From: Piromyces finnis
Taxonomy: Eukaryota; Neocallimastigomycota; Neocallimastigomycetes; Neocallimastigales; Neocallimastigaceae
Assembly: GCA_002104945.1 (NCBI GenBank)
Contig: MCFH01000065.1
Coordinates: 186,001-250,000 of the forward strand
Reading direction: 5' to 3'
DNA length: 64,000 bases
Below are positions 44,801-54,790 of the stretch, piece after piece; position 1 is the stretch's first letter, and each line of letters starts with the position of its first letter. Both the position numbers and the translations under genes were made by a program. The notes under the pieces are model-generated. The model had not been told where the DNA came from and did no database searches. It was given only the letters and a program-made list of their open reading frames with translations.

Positions 44801-46408
44801 TTGGGTTGGTACGGCGACCAATTTATCTTTATTAATATTCTTTTCATTATTATTATTACTACATGATTCATTATCATTATTACATGTTTCATTAATTTTC
44901 GTTACAATACATTTAACTTTTTTATTAAAACTAATATATTCATCATCGCTGTCATCTTCATCATTAATGGTTCTAACAAGGCGGCCTTTAACATATTCTT
45001 TTTCTTCATGGTTTGGGACGGAGGGATCTACTTTCGGTTTTTTGGTTAAGCTTCGGTCGAGAACATCATGATCTAATTGATCATTCTTGGACTTCTTTCT
45101 TGGTTTTCTTTTTCTTTTACCTTTGTTACAGTGTCTGGCACAATAACCAGAACTAAAAGCGATTTTCTTAGAGTCATAGAAAGCATTTGGATTATGCTTC
45201 TTTATCCACGGCAAACCAAGAATAACATCAACACCGGGGACTTGTAATCCATAAAGTTGAATTACTTCGAAGTGATTTTTGCAACGGAGCATGCACTTCT
45301 CAGTCCTTTCCCAAACACTAACAACTCCATCACTAACACCTGAAACACGGAATGGTTCTACCTTTTCCAACTTAATACCAAGGTCTTCAGCAAGACTTGG
45401 ATTAATGAAATTTAATTCAGAACCGGAATCAATTAAAACCTTAATCTTAACTTCCGAAACTTCATTGGTACTCAAGTAAAAGTCCACAAGGTTTAAATCA
45501 CTTTTCACTCCCTTGACTCCAACTTTGTAAATTTTTGGATTAACAATTTTTGGAGTCCTTTCTTTCACAATTCTTAACACTTTTCTGGGCTTTACTCTAT
45601 TAGGACAATTAAATTTTAAATGTCCTGGTTGTTTACAAAGAAAACATAACCCCTTTTTCTTTTCTTCTTCAAAGTTGTCTATGTTTTCATTGTAATTTTT
45701 ACTTGATCCTTGGATATTCACATACCTTTTGCGTTTATTTTCTCTACTAATTCTAAATACATCCACATCCATAGGATCGTTAGCCCTTCTACCATTAAAA
45801 TAAAATTCACTTAGAGAATTCCTTTTCATCATATCTTCAACTAAAATAGTTGAAGAAATCAATTGTTCAATTGAAGTTGGGTTTGATTCAATGAAAGCCA
45901 ACTTCTCCCTAAGTGGTGGTAATAAACCTTTCAGAAACATGTAGATTTTTGCGCTGTCATTAAAGCTTGAATTTTGGCTAATACGTTGAAACTCGGTAAT
46001 GTAATCTAATACCTGACCAAGTTTCCTTTGGCGAAGATTATCTAATTTACCGTTAGCTACAACGGTATCGTATCTATAACTGCCAAAATTAGCCTTCAAC
46101 CTATCTACAAATTCATCATAATGGTTTAAAACCCCACTATTATTCTTCATCAACACTGAAGCCCATTCCAAAGGTTTACCAGAGAAGTATGATATAACGA
46201 AGTCGACCTTGACTCGATCTGTATTATACAGTGTCGGTCGAGTACGAAATACCAACTCAACTCTGGTTAAAAATCCATCCAATTCTCTTTGTTTACCAGA
46301 AAATATCGGTGGAGCATTAATAATGTTCCCCGAATTCCCAGAAACACCCACAGTCCTATCACCCATCTCTAAATTTAAATTTTCAAACTCACTAATTAAG
46401 TCCTCCAA
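41819..46408 (-). CDS. gypsy-1 Gag-Pol polyprotein with chromodomain, 1529 aa
   Basis: One uninterrupted frame without a gag-pol shift, as in Tf1. Gag is about residues 20-230, with the zinc knuckle CFLCKQPGHLKFNC at about 254-267. The protease is VLIDSGSELNFI near 325. The RT includes KKKDGSLRLCIDYRRLN, LDLKSAYNLV and YIDDILIYS (near 720). RNase H is ETDASNYAVGAIL with IYTDHKNL. The integrase has an HHCC finger (LHHDSVAAGHFG...CVTCCKSK), D near 1143 (DISIDFI), D near 1206 (IISDRGSQF) and E near 1243 (DGQTERVN), then a GPY/F-type module (MLGPFEIIEKV). The C-terminal chromodomain (FYKLSWKGFDKSTWVSE, about 1450-1490) would steer integration to marked chromatin. Nearly identical to gypsy-2. Confidence 0.96.
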   Translation of the reverse strand: MEDLISEFENLNLEMGDRTVGVSGNSGNIINAPPIFSGKQRELDGFLTRVELVFRTRPTLYNTDRVKVDFVISYFSGKPLEWASVLMKNNSGVLNHYDEFVDRLKANFGSYRYDTVVANGKLDNLRQRKLGQVLDYITEFQRISQNSSFNDSAKIYMFLKGLLPPLREKLAFIESNPTSIEQLISSTILVEDMMKRNSLSEFYFNGRRANDPMDVDVFRISRENKRKRYVNIQGSSKNYNENIDNFEEEKKKGLCFLCKQPGHLKFNCPNRVKPRKVLRIVKERTPKIVNPKIYKVGVKGVKSDLNLVDFYLSTNEVSEVKIKVLIDSGSELNFINPSLAEDLGIKLEKVEPFRVSGVSDGVVSVWERTEKCMLRCKNHFEVIQLYGLQVPGVDVILGLPWIKKHNPNAFYDSKKIAFSSGYCARHCNKGKRKRKPRKKSKNDQLDHDVLDRSLTKKPKVDPSVPNHEEKEYVKGRLVRTINDEDDSDDEYISFNKKVKCIVTKINETCNNDNESCSNNNNEKNINKDKLVAVPTQYLEFSEVFNEKNCEVLPPHRPYDCEIKLKDDSTLFYGPLYPLTEVEREELKKYIDENLNKGFIRKSSSPAGAPILFVKKKDGSLRLCIDYRRLNNITIRNSYPLPLISDLLDRVKNAKIFTKLDLKSAYNLVRIKEGDEYKTAFRTRYGHFEYLVMPFGLKNAPATFQHFINDVLSDYLDDFVISYIDDILIYSNNIEEHHEHVKKVLKKLLENNLYVKLEKCEFDVEKTTFLGYVISKDGLQMDENKVKAILDWPVPKNVKEVQSFIGLCNYYRIFIKDFAKIANPLHKLTRKNVAFNWVKEDQDAFILLKSLFTSAPILKHADSNKQFIVETDASNYAVGAILSQEFDGKLHPIAFLSKSLTSCQRNYPIYDKELLAIVVALEEWRHYLEGARHPFIIYTDHKNLTFPRKPEMLSQRQIRWNLFLSRFDFKLIYRAGKKSGKPDILSRRSDHVENNINSDVSCLTISFHHSDNKPLIDSILLELKNDDLYNSIVQFKMNGSACNAPIKNIDKVIIDNEGFLLYNNLIYVPKSLRTRVLELHHDSVAAGHFGIKKTTELISRNFWWPRFHSDVKSFIKSCVTCCKSKVPRHKPYGLLSPLDTPSRPWSDISIDFIVDLPKSRDMTTLMVVVDRFTKFAHAIPLRCLPTASIAADAFIANVFRLHGLPDSIISDRGSQFTSDFWSRLCDLLNINHSLSTANHPQTDGQTERVNGILEQYFRCFINKKQNNWVDLIPFAEFAYNNTLQQSINQSPFFANYGFHPKFSLEIPANDRPSRAEQRVIDMNENFKLLKENLEKAKETYKKYADMKRMIPPEFEMGKKVWLLKDSPGTNLKRKLAPQMLGPFEIIEKVSSLAFKLKLPKTMRCHPVFHVSLLEPYFENKFNDRSNRRKRNIHLNTDLIEKIPEKIEKMKSVNGETFYKLSWKGFDKSTWVSEDHIPDKQLIQEFERNSKKSKYKSNDSSMKIRKNKVGNLIKHRYQPFVIEIPSRKDSL
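46203..46241 (-). other. Conserved hairpin inside gypsy-1 gag
   Basis: In sense: TCGACC, loop GACA, CTGTA, apical TAA, TACAG, loop ATCGAGTCAA, GGTCGA. Both stems pair perfectly. Same architecture as the NA hairpins, with different stem sequences. The gypsy-2 copy is at 60275-60313. Confidence 0.7.
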
Positions 46409-46464
46409 CGTTAAATATAAAACAAAATATAAAAAATGTTTTCTTACTACTGTTTCAAGTAAGT

Positions 46465-46519
<55 letters not shown>

Positions 46520-46635
46520 AAACTATTTCTACAAAAACGATGTTAGTTAATACAAAAGTTATTCAAACTCGATCTGTTATACAGTGTCGAACAAGTTTTG
46601 TATTATATAATAATAATATTAATCAGAGTAGTTTT

Positions 46636-46672
<37 letters not shown>

Positions 46673-46827
46673 CTTCTGCTAGGGTAGCAACAAAGTTTCT
46701 TCAATACTCTCTTGAACCAAGGTAGCAACAAAGTTTCTTCAATAATCTCTTGAACCAAGGTAGCAACAAAGTTTCTTCGGGCGGTAGATATCCTAACGTA
46801 CTCTTGAAGTAGTTAGGTAATTGTTAT
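46409..46827 (-). promoter_or_regulatory. gypsy-1 5' leader
   Basis: In sense from the PBS: a CCTAAC/GTTAGG hairpin overlapping the PBS, then three 38-bp tandem repeats (46683-46780, TGGTTCAAGAG...GAAACTTTGTTGCTACC). Next come a run of about 40 A, the conserved hairpin (46549-46604) and a run of about 45 A (46467-46511), which ends 59 nt before the ATG. Run lengths may be distorted by sequencing. Confidence 0.75.
46549..46604 (-). other. Conserved leader hairpin of gypsy-1
   Basis: In sense: AATACAAAA, CTT, GTTC, loop GACA, CTGT, apical ATA, ACAG, loop ATCGAGTTT, GAAT, AAC, TTTTGTATT. Gypsy-2 (60594-60651) has CTGC/GCAG in place of CTGT/ACAG, a compensatory change. Confidence 0.75.
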
Positions 46828-47431
46828 TGTAATGCTGACACAGAAAGAATAGATTAGGATATCTATTCTATTACAATAACACAAAATTTAAAATAAAATA
46901 AAAAATTGTTTTATTAAAAATATCTTTTATTATAATAGAAATTTTATTAATAACAATTACATCGATAAAATGATGAAAAATATCTTCTATTTATATTTTT
47001 CCTAAATACATTTATATTATATTATAACTATTTATTTCTTATATATTATTATTTAAAATCTACACTAAAATCTTAATTATTAATAAATATTTAAACTATA
47101 ACTATTTTTAGTAAAATACAATTGGCAATTCAAATTAAGTACCATTTAATTTGAATATGTGCCCATGTATTATTGATATATTAATCATTTATTATTTATC
47201 TATTTCTATAAAAAAACAATACTAAAACTAGGGATTTAAATTGAGAATATTAATTTACTTGTTAAACATTAAAAATAAATTAATAATTTATTTTGTTTTA
47301 AACTTTAATTATTAATAAATAAATTATGTCTCATTTTCTTTTTCTGAATATAATTTGTGTAACTTAAACAATAATACTTGTGGCTTAAGTTACATTAAAG
47401 ATATCAAACAGAGGCGTTTGATATCTTTACA
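46828..47431 (-). repeat. gypsy-1 5' LTR with promoter
   Basis: 604 bp. On the minus strand TATAAATA (46995-46988) is followed exactly 35 nt later by GTAATTGTTAT (46960-46950), which is complementary to the PBS. Confidence 0.9.
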
Positions 47432-47436
47432 GTCTT

Positions 47437-48692
47437 TTATAGTATATAATAAATTTATTTCAATAAGATAACTTATTCCTCAACTACTTTTAATTAATAA
47501 ATATCAAAATTTTAATTTTCATATTTCTCAATGTATTTTAAATAAATCTAAAATTATTATATACTACGTCTAAAAGATGTCGCTCAGACTCTATCCTATC
47601 AAAAGGTGTCGAGCGAGGTCTTTTATAATATATAATAAATATATTTCAATAAAATAACTTTTTCCAATAAGTGATATTTACATTTTAATTCACTTATTTC
47701 TCAATTTCATTTTAATTAATAAATATCAAAATTTTAATTTTCATACAATATATTTTAAATAATTCTATAATTATTATATACCATGTTTAAAAGATGTCGC
47801 TCAGACTCTATCCTATCAAACGGTGTCGAGCGAGGTCTTTTAAGTATATAATAAGTTCATTTCAAAATAACAATTAATAATTCATTCAAATAAGTGAAAT
47901 CAACATACTAATTCACTTATTTCTCAATATATTTAAATAATTTTAAAATTTTATTAACTTTTTCTTAATTTTCTTTCTTTTTAAATAAGTTTTAATTTTC
48001 TTACTTTGCAATTAATTTTTTGATTTAATTTACTCTTTTAATTGTATATATCCAATTTAATTTATAATATACTATGTATAAAAGATGTCGCTCAGACTCT
48101 ATCCTATCAAACGGTGTCGAGCGAGTTCTTTTTATAGTATATTATAATTAAATTTAATTTTAAAAGAGTTTCATCAATTTAAAAACAAGAGTATTTCATA
48201 AATATATTTCTATTAGTATTACAGATAGATTTTATATATAAAGATTTCATTGTTCCATACAGTAGAATTACACTTATTCCAATTCCAATATAAAAAGGAA
48301 AGTTTCACAGAGTAGAAGTTCCACAAGCAAAGTTCCACGAGATTCGTTCAAAAGAATTCCACGAAGGAAGGATTTCACAAGGTAGTGTTCCACAAGTAGG
48401 TAAAAATTCCACAATTATAGTTCCACAAAGTAGTGTTTCACAAAATTTATTTAGAATTTCACAAAGTAGGGTAACACAAAATTAATGTTACACTGACAGA
48501 AGTTACACCATAAATAGTTCCACAAGGTAGGCTACTCAAGTAGACAAAAAAAAAATTTCCGAAGAGAAAAAATTTCCGAAAAGTTCCAAATTTTCTACGG
48601 TAGCAATTCCCAATGTTGTAACTTCAGAAAATAAAAATTGTTTTATTATTAAATATAAAACGTGTTTTTTAATAAGAAAAGGTAATTGTTAT
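47437..48692 (-). mobile_element. NA-2 right segment (hairpins 6-8, motif array, PBS)
   Basis: Collinear with NA-1 33967-35232. Hairpins lie near 47572, 47788 and 48082. The TTCCACAA array is at about 48255-48600 and is shorter than in NA-1 by some units. The PBS complement AGGTAATTGTTAT lies at 48680-48692. Confidence 0.85.
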
Positions 48693-49483
48693 TGTAAAAG
48701 TATAAAATTTAAAACAGATTTTATACTTAAAACAAAACAATTTTTATTAACACAAAAATAAAAAAATAAAACATTAAATTTTTATTTTAAAAAAAAACAT
48801 TTTTATTTAAACTCTTAAAAATATTATTAACTATATAATAGTTAATAATTAAAAAATTGAAAATAACAATTACCTCGATTTAACAAATAAAAATTACATG
48901 TATTTATATTTTTTCATAATTATATTCTAATATATTATTCTATTTAAATAAACATATATTTAATATAAAATAAACAAAACTAATTTAATTAAATAATAAA
49001 ATAACAGAACTAAACTAAACTAATTCATTATACTTTTAATTCAATTTGAGTAAACTCAAAATTGAATAAAGCCCATGTATTTTCTATAAATTAATTTAAT
49101 ATTATCAATACTATTCTTAATATATTTCCTATTGAAATATAAATAAATCTATTTTTAAAACTAAGTTAAAATTATTAAACTATTCTAAATTTAAATAAAA
49201 AAGTATAATCTATTCTAAAATCAAATAAAAAGTATTTAAAAAATATTTTAATTATTTTAAATATTTGAAATATTTAAATTTAATTAAAATTCTTTTATTC
49301 CTTAAACTTAAATATTTATCTTAATTTAAATTTAACGGAATTATTATAAAATAATTTATTATTAAATTATTCCATAAAATTTACTCAAAAATTTTATAAT
49401 CAGTTTTACTAAATATTAATTTATTATTTAATAATTAATAATTAATTATTAAATAATCTAAAGATATATCTTATATCTTTACA
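48693..49483 (-). repeat. NA-2 5' LTR
   Basis: 791 bp, TGTAAAAG...ATCTTTACA, followed by CAAAAC and the rest of the gypsy-2 3' LTR. Confidence 0.88.
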
Positions 49484-49489
49484 CAAAAC

Positions 49490-49703
49490 AATACTAAAAC
49501 TAGGGGTTTGAATTGAGAATTTTAATTTATTTGTTAAACATTAAGAATAAACTAATAATTTATTTTGTTTTAAACTTTAATTATTAATAAATAAATTATG
49601 TCCCATTTTCTTTTTCTGAATATAATTCGTGTAACTTAAACAATGATATTTATGGCTTAAGTTACATTAAAGATATCAATCTGTGGCGTTTGATATCTTT
49701 ACA
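49490..49703 (-). repeat. gypsy-2 3' LTR, inner part
   Basis: Continues the LTR split at 25032. Ends GATATCTTTACA, then the shared PPT-side block and the end of pol. Confidence 0.85.
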
Positions 49704-49739
49704 ATCTCTCTCTCTAAGTCGAGCTCCTGCGAGATTAAT

Positions 49740-51933
49740 TTATAAAGAATCCTTTCTCGAAGGAATTTCAATTACAAATGGTTGGTATCTATGCTTAATT
49801 AGATTACCAACTTTATTCTTTCTTATTCTCATGGAGGAGTCATTCAACTTATGTTTTGACTTTTTAGAGTTTCTTTCGAACTCTTGTATTAATTGTTTGT
49901 CCGGGATCTGATCTTCAGAAACCCAAGTGGATTTGTCAAATCCTTTCCACGATAACTTATAAAATGTCTCACCATTAACAAATTTCATCTTCTCAATTTT
50001 TTCTGGAATTTTTTCAATTAAATCTGTGTTAAGATGAATATTTCTTTTCCTACTATTAGACCTATCTATAAACTCGTTTTCAAAGTATGGTTCTAACAAT
50101 GAGACATGAAAGACTGGATGACATCTCATTGTCTTTGGGAGTTTCAATTTAAAAGCGAGAGAACTAACTTTTTCAATTATTTCAAATGGACCAAGCATTT
50201 GAGGTGCTAATTTCTTCTTCAAGTTAGTTCCCGGAGAATCTTTCAATAACCATACCTTCTTTCCCACTTCAAATTCCGGGGGACTCATTCTTTTCATATC
50301 GGCATATTTCTTATATGTTTCTTTTGCTTTTTCTAAGCTTTCTTTTAATAATTTAAAGTTTTTATTCATATCAATTACTCTTTGTTCAGCTCTACTAGGT
50401 CTATCATTAGCCGGGATTTCCAAGCTGAACTTTGGATGAAAACCATAATTAGCAAAGAATGGGGATTGATTTATAGATTGCTGTAAAGTGTTATTATATG
50501 CAAATTCAGCAAATGGAATAAGATCAACCCAGTTATTCTGCTTCTTATTGATAAAACAACGGAAATATTGTTCTAATATGCCGTTCACCCTCTCCGTTTG
50601 ACCATCTGTCTGCGGATGGTTAGCAGTTGACAATGAATGATTGATATTAAGAAGGTCACAAAGTCTTGACCAGAAATCAGAAGTAAATTGCGAGCCTCTA
50701 TCAGAAATGATGGAATTAGGAAGACCATGCAAACGGAAGACATTGGCAATAAAAGCATCAGCAGCAATTGAAGCAGTAGGAAGACAACGTAAAGGAATGG
50801 CGTGAGCAAATTTAGTAAATCTATCGACAACAACCATAAGTGTAGTCATATCTCTGGACTTAGGAAGATCAACAATAAAGTCGATAGAGATATCAGACCA
50901 AGGCCTACTAGGAGTGTCCAAAGGGGATAACAATCCATAAGGCTTATGTCTAGGGACTTTGGATTTGCAACAAGTCACGCAAGATTTAATAAAGGATTTA
51001 ACGTCTGAATGAAATCTTGGCCACCAAAAGTTTCTTGAAATAAGTTCAACGGTTTTCTTAATGCCGAAATGGCCAGCAGCAACAGAATCATGATGGAGTT
51101 CTAAAACTCTAGTCCTAAGAGATTTAGGAACATAAATAAGATTGTTAAATAACAAAAATCCTTCACCATCAATAATAACTTTATCAATATTTTTAATAGG
51201 TGCATTACTTGTAGAACCATTCATTTTAAATTGAACAATGGAATTGTACAAATCGTCATTTTTAAGTTCTGATAAAATAGAATCTATTAAAGGTTTGTTA
51301 TCGCTATGATGAAGTGAAATTGTAAGACAAGAAACATTAGAGTTAATATCATTCACTAAATGATCACTTCTACGAGACAGAATGTCAGGCTTTCCAGATT
51401 TCTTTCCAGCTCTATAGATGAGTTTAAAGTCAAATCTGGATAAGAACAAATTCCATCTAATTTGTCTCTGAGATAACATTTCAGGTTTTCTAGGAAATGT
51501 TAAGTTCTTGTGATCAGTATAAATTATGAACTGATGGCGTGCACCCTCTAAGTAATGACGCCATTCTTCAAGAGCAACTATAATAGCTAAGAGTTCCTTG
51601 TCATATATAGGATAGTTTCTTTGACAACTCGTCAAACTTTTTGAAAGAAATGCAATAGGATGTAATTTGCCATCAAATTCTTGAGAGAGAATAGCACCGA
51701 CAGCATAATTACTAGCATCAGTTTCTACAATAAATTGTTTATTACTATCCGCATGTTTCAGAATAGGAGCTGACGTGAACAGAGATTTTAATAAAATAAA
51801 AGCGTCCTGATCTTCTTTCACCCAGTTAAAAGCAACATTCTTTCTAGTGAGTTTGTGAAAAGGGTTTGCAATTTTAGCAAAGTCTTTAATAAAAATTCTG
51901 TAATAGTTGCATAAACCAATAAAAGACTGAACC
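49740..51933 (-). CDS. gypsy-2 Gag-Pol, C-terminal part (RT end, RNase H, integrase, chromodomain)
   Basis: Continues the frame begun at 60480 after NA-3. From QSFIGLCNYYRIF it carries RNase H (ETDASNYAVGAIL, IYTDHKNL), the integrase finger and core (DISIDFIVDLP, IISDRGSQF, QTDGQTERVN), a GPF module, and a chromodomain (FYKLSWKGFDKSTW). The frame is open through 51822-51933, although no start codon lies there, because it is an internal piece. A few dozen amino-acid changes separate it from gypsy-1. Ends at the stop 49742-49740. Confidence 0.92.
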
Positions 51934-52724
51934 TGTAAAGATATAATATATATCTTTAGATTATTTAATAATTAATTATTAATTATTAAATAATAAATTA
52001 ATATTTAGTAAAACTGACTATAAAATTTTTGAGTAAATTTTATGGAATAATTTAATAATAAATTATTTTATAATAATTCCGTTAAATTTAAATTAAGATA
52101 AATATTTAAGTTTAAGGAATAAAAGAATTTTAATTAAATTTAAATATTTCAAATATTTTAAATAATTAAAATATTTTTCAAATACTTTTTATTTAATTTT
52201 AGAATAGATTATACTTTTTTATTTAAATTTAGAATAGTTTAATAATTTTAACTTAGTTTTAAAAATAGATTTATTTATATTTCAATAGGAAATATATTAA
52301 GAATAGTATTGATAATATTAAATTAATTTATAGAAAATACATGGGCTTTATTCAATTTTGAGTTTACTCAAATTGAATTAAAAGTATAATGAATTAGTTT
52401 AGTTTAGTTCTGTTATTTTATTATTTAATTAAATTAGTTTTGTTTATTTTATATTAAATATATGTTTATTTAAATAGAATAATATATTAGAATATAATTA
52501 TGAAAAAATATAAATACATGTAATTTTTATTTGTTAAATCGAGGTAATTGTTATTTTCAATTTTTTAATTATTAACTATTATATAGTTAATAATATTTTT
52601 AAGAGTTTAAATAAAAATGTTTTTTTTTAAAATAAAAATTTAATGTTTTATTTTTTTATTTTTGTGTTAATAAAAATTGTTTTGTTTTAAGTATAAAATC
52701 TGTTTTAAATTTTATACTTTTACA
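51934..52724 (+). repeat. NA-3 5' LTR with promoter and start site
   Basis: TATAAATA at 52509-52516, then GTAATTGTTAT at 52544-52554, 35 nt from the first T. AGGTAATTGTTAT (52542-52554) is the exact 13-nt complement of the PBS 52725-52737. Confidence 0.88.
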
Positions 52725-53284
52725 ATAACAATTACCTTTTCTTATTAAAAAACACGTTTTATATTTAATAATAAAACAATTTTTATTTTCTGAAGTTACA
52801 ACATTGGGAATTGCTACCGTAGAAAATTTGGAACTTTTCGGAAATTTTTTCTCTTCGGAAATTTTTTTTTTGTCTACTTGAGTAGCCTACCTTGTGGAAC
52901 TATTTATGGTGTAACTTCTGTCAGTGTAACATTAATTTTGTGTTACCCTACTTTGTGAAATTCTAAATAAATTTTGTGAAACACTACTTTGTGGAACTAT
53001 AATTGTGGAATTTTTACCTACTTGTGGAACACTACCTTGTGAAATCCTTCCTTCGTGGAATTCTTTTGAACGAATCTCGTGGAACTTTGCTTGTGGAACT
53101 TCTACTCTGTGAAACTTTCCTTTTTATATTGGAATTGGAATAAGTGTAATTCTACTGTATGGAACAATGAAATCTTTATATATAAAATCTATCTGTAATA
53201 CTAATAGAAATATATTTATGAAATACTCTTGTTTTTAAATTGATGAAACTCTTTTAAAATTAAATTTAATTATAATATACTATA

Positions 53285-54790
53285 AAAAGAACTCGCTCGA
53301 CACCGTTTGATAGGATAGAGTCTGAGCGACATCTTTTATACATAGTATATTATAAATTAAATTGGATATATACAATTAAAAGAGTAAATTAAATCAAAAA
53401 ATTAATTGCAAAGTAAGAAAATTAAAACTTATTTAAAAAGAAAGAAAATTAAGAAAAAGTTAATAAAATTTTAAAATTATTTAAATATATTGAGAAATAA
53501 GTGAATTAGTATGTTGATTTCACTTATTTGAATGAATTATTAATTGTTATTTTGAAATGAACTTATTATATACTTAAAAGACCTCGCTCGACACCGTTTG
53601 ATAGGATAGAGTCTGAGCGACATCTTTTAAACATGGTATATAATAATTATAGAATTATTTAAAATATATTGTATGAAAATTAAAATTTTGATATTTATTA
53701 ATTAAAATGAAATTGAGAAATAAGTGAATTAAAATGTAAATATCACTTATTGGAAAAAGTTATTTTATTGAAATATATTTATTATATATTATAAAAGACC
53801 TCGCTCGACACCTTTTGATAGGATAGAGTCTGAGCGACATCTTTTAGACGTAGTATATAATAATTTTAGATTTATTTAAAATACATTGAGAAATATGAAA
53901 ATTAAAATTTTGATATTTATTAATTAAAAGTAGTTGAGGAATAAGTTATCTTATTGAAATAAATTTATTATATACTATAAAAGACCTCGCTCGACACCTT
54001 TTGATAGGATAGAGTCTGAGCGACATCTTTAGATATTGTATATAATAAATTAAATTGAATATATAATTAAAACAAATTAAAATTTGATTATATAATAAGT
54101 AAATTTGAAATGAATTTATTATATACTTAAAAGACCTCGCTCGACACCTTTTGATAGGATAGAGTCTGAGTGACATCTTTTAGATATAGTATATAATAAA
54201 TTAAAATTAAGAAATGAATTAAAATTTTACAATAAAAGTAAAAGTAATAAATGTGTAAAGTTAGTTAAATAAATAAATTATTCTTTATTATAATAAGATT
54301 TCGATGACACCTTTTTAGAGGACAGAGTCAGATCGACATCTTTTTGGGAAATAGTATATAATAAATTAAATTGAAAATACTATAAATTAATTTAACTTGA
54401 AAATTTGAAATATATAATTTAATTTAATGAAGTTAGAAAATGATTTGATATTTAAAATTACTTTTAAAATAATTTAATTTTATACTAAATAAATAATTCG
54501 ATGACACCTTTTCTTTAAAGGATAGAGTCAGGTCGACTTCTTTAATATGAAGATACAATATAAATTCGATTAACTAATTAAATAAATAAAATATATTCAA
54601 GGATTATATATTATTAATTAAATTAGATAAATACAATTAAGAAGTTTATTAAATAATATATTAAAATATTATGAAGTAATACGAAAACGAGCTTAAAAAA
54701 AAAATAATTTAATTTCATTGTAATAACATGTTTTATACTTTATAAAGAATTCGCTGACACCAGTTGATAGGATGGAGTTGACTTCTTTTA
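53285..54790 (+). repeat. NA-3 array of eight hairpins
   Basis: Units near 53287, 53580, 53797, 53982, 54131, 54298, 54498 and 54748. One unit (54131-54182) reads GAGTGA in place of GAGCGA, turning a C-G pair into a G-U wobble that still pairs in RNA. The first-listed units are the regular TCGCTC type and the last three are the variant TCGATG/GTCGAC types. Confidence 0.82.

Larger units (their letters stand above)
41179..47431 (-). mobile_element. gypsy-1: intact chromovirus-like LTR element inside NA-2
   Basis: 6253 bp with GTCTT duplications (41174-41178, 47432-47436). The 604-bp LTRs at 41179-41782 and 46828-47431 look identical. A single 1529-aa Gag-Pol frame lies on the minus strand. 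The PBS complement is at 46816-46827 and the purine tract AGAGAGAGAGAT at about 41783-41794. Complete and apparently capable of coding for its own movement. Confidence 0.95.
25033..49483 (-). mobile_element. NA-2: large non-coding LTR element, interrupted by copia and gypsy-1
   Basis: Own parts are 25033-25297 + 37133-41178 + 47437-49483, about 6.36 kb, inserted in the gypsy-2 3' LTR with CAAAAC on both sides (25027-25032, 49484-49489). LTRs are 791 bp each: 25033-25297 plus 37133-37658, and 48693-49483. The internal region has no protein-coding frame but carries the same eight-hairpin array as NA-1, five units left and three right of gypsy-1. The LTRs differ at a few places (for example ACTTTAAAC against ACTTAAAAC), so it is older than NA-1. 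Confidence 0.88.
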
